Source: JAICLL01 sp035252155
Lineage (GTDB): Bacteria > Planctomycetota > Planctomycetia > Pirellulales > JAICIG01
Direction: 5' to 3'
NCBI GenBank assembly: GCA_035252155.1
Contig: DATFDL010000535.1
Span: 1-20,797 of the forward strand
DNA: 20,797 bases
The notes under the pieces were generated by a model. It did no database searches, had not been told where the DNA came from, and saw only the letters and a list, made by a program, of their open reading frames with translations. Below, piece by piece: positions 1-6,057 of this stretch (the stretch's first letter is position 1; every line of letters begins with the position of its first letter). Position numbers and translations under genes: made by a program.

Positions 1-998
1 TCCGCCGGGCTGTCACGCAAAACCGCATGCCGCGATGCCTCTCGCGTCGGCGATTTCAGCGCGTTGGCAATCAGTTGCTCGACGGGATATTCAGCATTTG
101 GCCGCGGCACCAACATGGCGGCTAGAATCAATACAAGGATCAGCACCGCCCCAGCTCCCAGCCATGTGCCCGTCATGGTCAGAGGCATTTCGAGTTTGCG
201 TTGACGCAAGTAACGGCGCAGACCAAGAAAGCTGGTCGTCAAGAGCAACCCCATGGCGCTGGCTACATAGCCGATGAGCAACCAAAAAACATAGCGTCGC
301 CGCGCAGCATCGCTGGCGGGTACAAACGCTTGTCCCAAGCCAAACAGCGGCAGCGCGGCCATCGAAAAATAAACTACCCACAGGCCCGGCGCGTGCGGAC
401 GCCGGCGCTCGTCGGGGTCGCCCAGCAGCCGCCGCCACACCGCCGTCAGTCCAGAGGCGGGCACAGAGGTAGCTTCGGTCCTGGAGGCGGGCACTTCGGT
501 GGTAGTCCCGGCCCTTGTGGCCGGCTCGCGGCCAGACCTGCCCGGCACGAGGCCGGGGGCTACCTGGTCATCTGCTTCGGAGCCTTCATCCAACCCGGCA
601 ATTTGCAAGAGCCCTTCGCCCGACGCGTCTTGCTCGTCGTCAATCAGCGTGCAGTCCCAGGTGAGCTGGTGAGCGCACCACCAGGCCAACGCCATCAGCC
701 CCCAGGCGATCCACGGATTATCGACAAACTTGGCGACGGCCAAGCCCACGGCGGCGCACAGCCCCAGCCCGTAGAGGCTCGCCCGTTCAGCTCCTTCTTC
801 CATCGAGATCCGGGCGATGCCGACGATCGCCACGACAAACCAGAACATGATCCAGTTCATCCGCGGCGCGAATTGCCCGTGATAACCGATGGCGAGCAAG
901 AAGAAACAAAGACTCCCCACCAGCAGCATGATCAGCAGCGGGCTGAGCGCGATGACCACGTAGTCGATCGAGGTCATCTGGGGGCGACGTTTGGGCAT
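1..998 (-). CDS. Polytopic membrane protein, C-terminus cut by window edge
   Basis: A reading frame opens with ATG at 996-998 (minus) and stays open for 332 codons to the left edge, so the C-terminus is missing. About seven hydrophobic segments are visible, at roughly residues 12-37, 47-64, 73-90, 94-109, 206-224, 236-258 and 278-298. A long hydrophilic loop lies at about 115-200. Residues ~145-166 of that loop are encoded by a GC-rich inverted repeat (502-563) that looks inserted. I do not recognise a named family. Proteins of this layout occur in planctomycetes, sometimes near transglutaminase or DUF4129 genes, but nothing here proves that. It is divergent from the kinase-FGE gene. The opposite-strand frame at 201-1100 is a shadow: it has no hydrophobic pattern and no domain, whereas this frame has membrane segments throughout. 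Confidence 0.75.
   Translation of the reverse strand, partial: MPKRRPQMTSIDYVVIALSPLLIMLLVGSLCFFLLAIGYHGQFAPRMNWIMFWFVVAIVGIARISMEEGAERASLYGLGLCAAVGLAVAKFVDNPWIAWGLMALAWWCAHQLTWDCTLIDDEQDASGEGLLQIAGLDEGSEADDQVAPGLVPGRSGREPATRAGTTTEVPASRTEATSVPASGLTAVWRRLLGDPDERRRPHAPGLWVVYFSMAALPLFGLGQAFVPASDAARRRYVFWLLIGYVASAMGLLLTTSFLGLRRYLRQRKLEMPLTMTGTWLGAGAVLILVLILAAMLVPRPNAEYPVEQLIANALKSPTREASRHAVLRDSPA
502..563. repeat. GTAG-bounded inverted repeat (family E) inside a gene
   Basis: Two arms of about 24 bases each begin with GTAG when read inward, 502-525 on the plus strand and 540-563 on the minus strand. They carry the shared core GGCCYTGTGGCC / GGCCTCGTGCC and flank a 14-base spacer. It lies in frame in the hydrophilic loop of the membrane protein. 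A half element of the same design, beginning GTAGTCC with a GGGGC/GCCCC hairpin, occurs at 20659-20683. Next to it (about 454-500) TGCCCGCCTC is repeated twice on the minus strand. It is seen directly as an inverted repeat; its mobility is inferred. Confidence 0.6.
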
Positions 999-1018
999 GC
1001 TTTTATGGTAGCAGAAGA

Positions 1019-1046
1019 GGATTCGGGATTCAGGATTCGGGATTCA
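1019..1046. repeat. Heptamer tandem repeat, GGATTCR x4
   Basis: Four consecutive 7-mers alternate GGATTCG and GGATTCA. They lie in the divergent gap between the membrane protein (start at 998) and the kinase-FGE gene (start at 1216). This is a one-base variant of the GGGTTCA heptamer found at 3123, 14192, 15160 and 15397. The rest of the gap is GC-rich, and I see no convincing promoter in it. Confidence 0.85.
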
Positions 1047-1215
1047 GGGGCCGGGGCCGGGTGGCAGGGTCGCGAGAAATTGAATGGACCGGTTGCGTAA
1101 AAGCTGCGGCGCGTTCTGGCGCGGTTCATTCGACGGCGCGGGCTCGCCGTATCGGCCGCAATGGGGCCGTGCCGCTGCGCCGATAAGGAAGCAAAGCCGT
1201 GCTCGACACTCCGCC

Positions 1216-3345
1216 ATGCCCTTTTTTGCCCTGCGGCGATATCGAAAACAACTGGTCGCCAGCGGACTCTTTTCGGCCGCCGAGCTAAGGGCGTTCGAGC
1301 GCGCACTGCCGCGCGGTGCCCGGCCGCGCGATGAAGAAGCACTGGCCGAAGCGCTCGTGGCGGCGGGCAAGCTGACAACCTACCAATCGGCGGAGATCGC
1401 CGCCGGCCGAGGCCGCGCTTTGTTGCTCGGCAATTATCTCTTGCTCGATGTCCTCGGCGCCGGGGGCATGGGGCGGGTCTTCAAAGCGCGCCATCGACGG
1501 CTGCAACGCACCGTCGCCTTGAAGACGCTCAACGAACAGTCGGCGGCCGATCATGAGTTGATCGAGCGATTTCGGCGCGAAGCTTGGGCGGTAGCGCAGC
1601 TCGCGCATCCGAATATCGTTGCCGCCCACGATGCCGACGAAGCCGACGGCGTTCATTTCTTGGTGATGGAGTATGTCGATGGACCGAACCTCTCCGATCT
1701 GGTGCGGCGCCGCGGGCCGCTGCCCATCGAAGAGGCGATGCGCTACACGCTCGATGCCGCCCGTGGCCTGGCCTACGCCCACGCGCAAGGGTTTGTCCAT
1801 CGCGACGTGAAGCCGTCGAACCTGGTGCTCGACGCCGGCGGAGCGGTCAAGCTGCTCGACCTGGGGCTGGCGCGGGCTATCGATGCCGCACCCGTCGGCG
1901 AATTGACGTTGGCCGGCGACGTGGTGGGCACGGCGGAATACATGGCACCCGAACAGGCGTTCGACACGCACTCGGTCGATGCACGGGCCGACATCTATGG
2001 ACTGGGCGCCACGCTCTATCGGCTGGTGACCGGCGAATTGATGTACCGCGCCGAGACGCCGCTGCGGTTGATCGCCGCACATCGCGAGCAGCCCATCCCG
2101 ATGATGAGCACAATGCGCGACGACGTGCCCCGCTGGCTCGAAACGCTCTACAAGAAAATGGTCGCCAAAGAGCCGGCCGATCGACCGCAAACGATGGACG
2201 AAGTCGTGTCGGCCCTGGAAAAAATGCGGCCGATCGCGCGACGAAGAACGCGGCCGGCGGCTGGTGAGACGTCGCGCGCCGCCGTCCCCGACTTTATCGA
2301 GGCGAGCGCCAGCGGTGACGACCTGGTGATTGTAGGAGACATCGAACACGAACAACTTCCCGACGCACGGGCAGTTGGCAGTGTGGTGCAAGCGAGTTCA
2401 TCGCAACCGCGTTTCCCGCCGCTGGCAGCCCTGGCCGCGTTGGTGGCGGCCATCGGCATGATCGTGCTGCTCTCCTGGCGCGAGTCGACGGGAGTTGCTG
2501 CGCCGTCGCACCAACCGCGGCCCGCCACGTCGGCCGACGCCACGCAGGCGCTGGTCGCACAGTGGGCGCGCTACCTGGGCGCAGCCGAGACGGAAACCAA
2601 TTCGCTCGGCATGCGGTTGGCCCTCATTCCGCCGGGCGAGTTTGTGCCCGTGAATGACGGCCCAGGCGAAGCACGCCCCGTCGCGGTACACCGCGCTTTT
2701 TATTGCGGTGTGCACGAGGTGACGGTGACACAGTTCCGGACATTTGTCGGGGAGACGGGCTATCGGACCGCCGCCGAGCAATCGTCGGCCGCCAACTCGT
2801 GGCGGCAGCCGGCGGGCTTGACGCAGAGCGATCGCCATCCGGTCGTCGAGATCGCGCCGATCGACGCGCAGGCGTTTTGCGATTGGCTTAGCCAGCGCGA
2901 GGGGGCCGTCTATCGCATGCCAACCGAAGACGAGTGGGAGCACGCCTGTCGAGCAGGCAACCACGGCGCCTGGTGGTTTGGAGATTCTCCAACGCAACTT
3001 GATCGGTATGCCTGGTATGCCGAGCACGGGCAGCGGCGGACACACCAGGTCGGGCTGCTTGAACCCAATCCTTTTGGTTTGCACGACCTGTTGGGCAACG
3101 CCGCCGAGTGGTGCGCGAGGGAGGGTTCAGGGTTCAGCGTTCAGGGTTCAGGATTCCTGGACGGAGCCGATGGCTTGGGCGTATCGGCCGAGGTTGCGGA
3201 CCATGGGTTGCGAGGCGGAAGTTGGGCCGAGAGCGACCCTGCACAGTTATCGATCGCCGCACGCGGCGAATTTCCTGCCGGCGGTCACTCGGCAAGCACC
3301 GGATTCCGCGTGGTGCGAGAAGTGCCGCTGGTACGAGACCACTAG
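1216..3345 (+). CDS. Ser/Thr protein kinase fused to FGE/SUMF-like domain
   Basis: The protein has 709 residues from the ATG at 1216. A more upstream in-frame ATG at 1084 adds 44 residues, but the 1216 start gives an N-terminus resembling that of the second kinase in this window, so I prefer it. Residues ~1-70 are a leader. The kinase domain spans ~73-350, with glycine loop GAGGMG (~80-86), Lys103, HRD at 195-197, DLG at 215-217 in place of DFG, and APE at 244-246. A single membrane segment (~402-423) follows, then an FGE-sulfatase/SUMF fold (~462-705) with the GLxDLLGNAAEW-type and RGGSW motifs. The Cys pair that formylglycine-generating enzymes use is absent near the C-terminus (IAARGE region), so this domain is probably non-catalytic and binds a ligand or protein outside the membrane. 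A heptamer repeat (residues ~636-647) is inserted between the two FGE motifs. The likely role is a membrane-tethered signalling kinase; its substrate is unknown. Confidence 0.9.
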   Translation: MPFFALRRYRKQLVASGLFSAAELRAFERALPRGARPRDEEALAEALVAAGKLTTYQSAEIAAGRGRALLLGNYLLLDVLGAGGMGRVFKARHRRLQRTVALKTLNEQSAADHELIERFRREAWAVAQLAHPNIVAAHDADEADGVHFLVMEYVDGPNLSDLVRRRGPLPIEEAMRYTLDAARGLAYAHAQGFVHRDVKPSNLVLDAGGAVKLLDLGLARAIDAAPVGELTLAGDVVGTAEYMAPEQAFDTHSVDARADIYGLGATLYRLVTGELMYRAETPLRLIAAHREQPIPMMSTMRDDVPRWLETLYKKMVAKEPADRPQTMDEVVSALEKMRPIARRRTRPAAGETSRAAVPDFIEASASGDDLVIVGDIEHEQLPDARAVGSVVQASSSQPRFPPLAALAALVAAIGMIVLLSWRESTGVAAPSHQPRPATSADATQALVAQWARYLGAAETETNSLGMRLALIPPGEFVPVNDGPGEARPVAVHRAFYCGVHEVTVTQFRTFVGETGYRTAAEQSSAANSWRQPAGLTQSDRHPVVEIAPIDAQAFCDWLSQREGAVYRMPTEDEWEHACRAGNHGAWWFGDSPTQLDRYAWYAEHGQRRTHQVGLLEPNPFGLHDLLGNAAEWCAREGSGFSVQGSGFLDGADGLGVSAEVADHGLRGGSWAESDPAQLSIAARGEFPAGGHSASTGFRVVREVPLVRDH
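3123..3150 (+). repeat. GGGTTCA heptamer x4 inside the kinase-FGE gene
   Basis: Three perfect GGGTTCA units and one GCGTTCA unit are read in frame as GSGFSVQGSGF. They sit between the GNAAEWC motif and the RGGSW motif of the FGE-like fold, where family members vary in length. Orientation is GGGTTCA on the coding strand. Confidence 0.85.
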
Positions 3346-3406
3346 TGTTCGATTGCCGCCAAACAATGCTTTGGGTGCCACGGCCACCCTACGGATGACC
3401 ACGCGG

Positions 3407-3532
3407 CCGCAAATGCGACATCCGTCGCTGCTGTGGCACAGCCGCCCTCGGCTGTGCGGTGGTCGCCAAAGGCGACCGCGAGACAGCCGACGGCGGCTGT
3501 CCCACATGGCCGCATTCACGCCCGCGAAGTAT
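3407..3532. repeat. Palindromic three-hairpin element (family A), copy 1
   Basis: The core runs 3432-3506, bounded by TGTGG and CCACA. Inside are three hairpins: ACAGCCG/CGGCTGT, GGTCGCC-AAA-GGCGACC, and a second ACAGCCG/CGGCTGT. The outer flanks (AAATGCGACA on the left, CGCATTCACGCCCGCG on the right) are shared with the copy at 10601. It fills most of the 235-bp gap between the kinase-FGE gene and rsmH. No ORF is supported here. Confidence 0.85.
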
Positions 3533-3580
3533 CAGGACCGCCGCTTTGCTCGGGCTACCGCATCGTTTACAACCACCGGC

Positions 3581-4477
3581 ATGGATAACTTTCACCACCA
3601 GCCCGCCATGTCGCTGCACGTGCCGGTCATGCTCGACGAAGTGCTCGCCGCACTTGAACCGCGGCCGGGTATGACGGTGGTCGATGGCACCTTGGGCGGC
3701 GGCGGACACACGCGCCCGCTGGCCGAGCGAATGGCTCCCGGCGGTTGCGTGCTGGCCTTTGACCGCGATCCGGCGGCCTTGGCCGCGGCCGAACGAAATC
3801 TCCGCGGCCTGCCGATCAAGCTCGTCGAATCCGACTTCGCCGATCTGGCACAGGTGCTCACCCAGCTCGGCCTGCCGGCGGTCGATGGCGTGCTGCTCGA
3901 CCTGGGCCTGTCGAGCGATCAATTGGCCGACTCGCGGCGCGGTTTCAGCTTCGATAGCGAGGGGCCGCTCGACCTGCGATTCAACCCGGATGAGGGCGAG
4001 CCGGCCCGCGAGCTGCTGGCGCGGCTCACGGAAACGCAACTGGCCGACTTGATCTATCGCTACGGCGAAGAGCGCCACAGCCGGCGCATTGCCCGGCGGA
4101 TCGTCGAGCGCCGTGCGACCGCGCCGATTGAAGCCGCCAGCGAATTGGCCGGGCTGGTGCGCTCGTGCGTGCCGCGTTCGGCCGGACATTCGATCGACCC
4201 GGCCACGCGCACATTTCAGGCCTTGCGGATCGCGGTGAACCACGAGTTAGAGTCGCTTGAGCGCGTGCTGGCGTGTCTGCCCGATTGTCTGTCGCCGGGC
4301 GGACGGGCCGCGATCATCAGTTTTCATTCGCTCGAAGACCGGCTGGTGAAGCGCGCCTTTCGCGACGACGCGCGTTGGGAAGTTTTGACGCGCAAGCCGC
4401 TACGCCCAAGCGCCGAAGAAGTCGCCCGCAACCCGCGCTCGCGCAGCGCCAAGCTGCGTGTCGCCGCGCGAAGATAG
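3581..4477 (+). CDS. rsmH: 16S rRNA (cytosine1402-N4)-methyltransferase RsmH
   Basis: The product has 298 residues, close to the usual length. It methylates N4 of C1402 in the decoding centre of 16S rRNA using S-adenosylmethionine. Visible family motifs are HVPVMLDEVL at the N-terminus, the SAM-binding DGTLGGGGHT (35-44), an acidic residue at 61, LDLGLSSDQL (107-116), RRIARRIVERR (168-178), TFQALRIAVN (211-220), PGGRAAIISFHSLEDR (239-254) and RKPLRPSAEE near the C-terminus. The frame stays open to 2978, but that extension overlaps the kinase gene and a repeat, so it is not real. The ATG at 3581 is chosen; the ATG at 3608 is an alternative and neither has a clear Shine-Dalgarno. In many bacteria rsmH lies in the dcw cluster with mraZ, ftsL and ftsI. 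None of these neighbours is present, which fits planctomycetes, where FtsZ is absent and the dcw cluster is reduced or dispersed. Confidence 0.96.
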   Translation: MDNFHHQPAMSLHVPVMLDEVLAALEPRPGMTVVDGTLGGGGHTRPLAERMAPGGCVLAFDRDPAALAAAERNLRGLPIKLVESDFADLAQVLTQLGLPAVDGVLLDLGLSSDQLADSRRGFSFDSEGPLDLRFNPDEGEPARELLARLTETQLADLIYRYGEERHSRRIARRIVERRATAPIEAASELAGLVRSCVPRSAGHSIDPATRTFQALRIAVNHELESLERVLACLPDCLSPGGRAAIISFHSLEDRLVKRAFRDDARWEVLTRKPLRPSAEEVARNPRSRSAKLRVAARR

Positions 4478-4562
4478 GACGGGGTGGCGCTCTGACCGAA
4501 CCGGCACAGGATTTAGCTAGGCATTATTCCATCGGCCTATAGCTCGCTTCGTGAGAAGTTAG

Positions 4563-4883
4563 ATCGCGATCTCCAATCGCGGTCGAGTACCTATCACGGG
4601 ATTGAAGCTAGGCACTCAGTGCGCGTGCGAGGCGGTTGGCGCGCCGCCGGATAAGCTTCTGCCCGGCGAGAGTTCGACGCTTCGCTTCCGGTTGCGTGCG
4701 CCGCGTGTGGGCAAAATGCAGCGAACGATCCCGCTTCTCGCCGATGGCTCGGGAGAGCCGCTCGCGGTGCTTGACGTCTCGTTGTGTGTAAAGTTCAAAC
4801 CACCAGCGCTCGTCTCGCCGATGCGCGAGCATTCGACGGGGATGGAATCGCGGCCGATCGCTCGGCCGCACGAAAGACATTGA
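4563..4883 (+). pseudogene. Decayed DUF1573-like fragment
   Basis: The translation from 4563 reads ISNRGRVPITGLKLG, then CACE, then LLPGESSTLRFRL and further beta-strand-like sequence ending in a stop at 4881-4883. This resembles the core of DUF1573 domains (N-R/T-G, a Cys pair, then PGES), which are common in planctomycete exported proteins. A TAG at 4560-4562 cuts the frame just before the motif and no signal peptide or good start precedes it; a TTG at 4602 would begin mid-domain. The C-terminal 20 residues are unlike the family. I infer a truncated remnant. It could instead be a short expressed gene starting at the TTG. The family call rests on pattern only. Confidence 0.45.
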
Positions 4884-4885
4884 CG

Positions 4886-5017
4886 TAAGTGCCAAAATGT
4901 GGGCCGGTCAAAAATACCCACTGCAGCAGGGGGTGATAAGTAAATCCACCGTGTTTCCACGGTGAGTGCAAATTTGCACCGACCGTGCAAGGCAGACCAA
5001 ACGATATTCCATGCGGC
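4886..5017. other. Non-coding stretch with a 14-bp perfect palindrome
   Basis: No gene is supported here. A perfect palindrome, GTGCAAATTTGCAC, lies at 4966-4979, directly after a small hairpin CCGTG-TTTC-CACGG. Either could be an operator or a relic of a repeat, but there is no nearby plus-strand gene to regulate. The minus-strand frames across it are short and show no family signal. Confidence 0.4.
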
Positions 5018-5221
5018 CGCGAAGGCGACATTCGCCACCGGTGCGGCGCGGCAGCCCCCGGTTGTGAGGTGGTCGGTGTGGCACAGCCGCCCCCGGCTCT
5101 GAGGCGGTCGCCAAAGGCAACCGCGAGACAGCCGAGGGCGGCTGTCCCACATTGCCGACCGACGGCGAGACAGCCGAGGGCGGCTGTCCCACATTGCCGC
5201 ATTCACGTCCGTGTGAAGTAT
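5018..5221. repeat. Composite family A element, copy 2, with internal duplication
   Basis: A degenerate left part (5018-5075) is followed by a full TGTGG...CCACA core beginning at 5078, then by a second right arm. The 34 bases at 5124-5157 are repeated exactly at 5166-5199. The right flank (CATTGCCGCATTCACG) matches the other copies. It fills the space between the DUF1573 fragment and the small minus-strand gene. Confidence 0.85.
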
Positions 5222-5309
5222 GAAACCACTTTAGGGCGCTTCGCGAAATCGAGATCGTGCCTAGTTTTGTTCCGGTTGGCCCCGATCAACGCACCTGGCA
5301 TGAAAACGC

Positions 5310-5744
5310 CTACGATGCGCCGGGGTTTTTGGGATCGCCACCAATGGTGGTGTCGCCGCGATGAACGCCACCGGGCGCGATGCCGGCGCCTACCCGTCCA
5401 CCGCGAGCGCGCTTGCCGGCGGGCGTGCCGCCGACGGCGCCGCCCGATGGGCCGGAATAGAACTCGGGATCTTGCTCCTCGAGCCGGCGGTCGAAATCGC
5501 CACTGCCGGCCGCCGCGTCGATGTCGGCGTTTTCCGGGCTGCCGTCGCCGGTGTTCGTGCCGGCCAAGCCGCCGACCGCCGAGCCACCGCCGGTGGCGCC
5601 GGCCGCATGCGGGTCGCCCGCCCCGCTGCCCGGCGGCAAGGGAGCGTCGTTGGGTGGACGTTCATCAGGACGATGCCGAGCCGACATCGCTTCTTGTTCG
5701 AGCTTCGCTTCGCGCCGTTCTTCTTGCCGTTGTTTGGGATTCAT
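5310..5744 (-). CDS. Small Gly-rich hydrophilic protein, function unknown
   Basis: The protein has 144 residues from the ATG at 5742-5744. A strong AGGAG eight bases upstream (5753-5757 on the minus strand) decides this start; an upstream in-frame ATG at 5792 would add 16 residues but lacks that support. Residues 1-20 are highly charged (KQRQEERREAKLEQEAM) and likely helical. The rest is disordered-looking, rich in Gly, Ala, Pro and Asp, with a conserved-looking patch EEQDPEFYSGPSGGAVGGTPAGKRARGG split over ~89-116. There is no signal peptide or membrane segment, so it is probably cytoplasmic. I do not recognise a named family. Confidence 0.65.
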   Translation of the reverse strand: MNPKQRQEERREAKLEQEAMSARHRPDERPPNDAPLPPGSGAGDPHAAGATGGGSAVGGLAGTNTGDGSPENADIDAAAGSGDFDRRLEEQDPEFYSGPSGGAVGGTPAGKRARGGRVGAGIAPGGVHRGDTTIGGDPKNPGAS

Positions 5745-5752
5745 GGTGTGGG

Positions 5753-5757
5753 CTCCT
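5753..5757 (-). promoter_or_regulatory. Shine-Dalgarno AGGAG
   Basis: AGGAG on the minus strand sits 8 bases before the ATG at 5744. It fixes the start of the small Gly-rich gene. Clear Shine-Dalgarno sites are not universal in this window, so it is informative. Confidence 0.75.
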
Positions 5758-5822
5758 GTCGTGCTTATGACGGTGTAGTAAGGGCGATGCAAAGCACGTT
5801 CCGAGTGTGGGGCAATCGCCTT

Positions 5823-5857
5823 GTAGAGAACAGAACGGAATGAATTCCGTTTTACGA
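5823..5857. repeat. Short hairpin around ATTCCGT arms
   Basis: ACGGAAT-GA-ATTCCGT (5835-5850) forms a 7-bp stem. It is flanked by TAGAGAAC and TTTTACGA. GAATTCCGTTCTACGG recurs at about 6047-6062, at the 3' end of the next gene. It may be a relative of the family B elements, whose arms also combine GTAG, GGAAC and CCGTTCC. Confidence 0.45.
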
Positions 5858-5928
5858 GATGGAAAGGGAGCGGAATATGATTCCTGCGGCCCGCAATGAG
5901 ACATTTGGCGCGGCGCTTCGCTGCAAAA

Positions 5929-6003
5929 TGTGGGACAGCCGCCCTCGGCTGTAGCCGGTCGCCCTTGGCGACCGCCGCCCAGCCGGGGGCGGCTGGGCCA
6001 CAT
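5929..6003. repeat. Palindromic three-hairpin element (family A), copy 3
   Basis: The element shows TGTGG...CCACA ends with ACAGCCGCCCTCGGCTGT as first hairpin, GGTCGCC-CTT-GGCGACC as second and a diverged CAGCCGG/CGGCTGG third. The compensating changes in the third arm keep the stem, which suggests structure matters. It lies in the 313-bp gap upstream of the small Gly-rich gene and downstream of the spermidine synthase-like gene. I see no gene in that gap. Confidence 0.8.
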
Positions 6004-6057
6004 GCCGATATGCCCGCCCATGTCGCACGAATGCCCGCGCCAAGTATGAATTCCGTT

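Noticed and set aside
201..1100. Plus-strand open frame of 299 codons
   Set aside because: It is low-complexity, rich in Arg, Gly, Pro and His, without a domain, and lies opposite a frame with clear membrane helices.
1285..2391. Minus-strand open frame of 368 codons
   Set aside because: It is antisense to the kinase catalytic domain, whose motifs are intact.
3432..3506. tRNA or structured ncRNA gene at a three-hairpin element
   Set aside because: The clover-like fold lacks tRNA signatures (no T-loop GTTCRA or CCA), and the same structure recurs five times as a repeat.
2978..3580. Long N-terminal extension of rsmH
   Set aside because: It overlaps the kinase-FGE gene and a family A repeat. 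RsmH homology begins only around HVPVMLDEVL.
4985..5770. Plus-strand open frame of 261 codons
   Set aside because: It covers a composite repeat and the antisense of the small Gly-rich gene, and it is Arg-rich. The minus gene has a strong Shine-Dalgarno.
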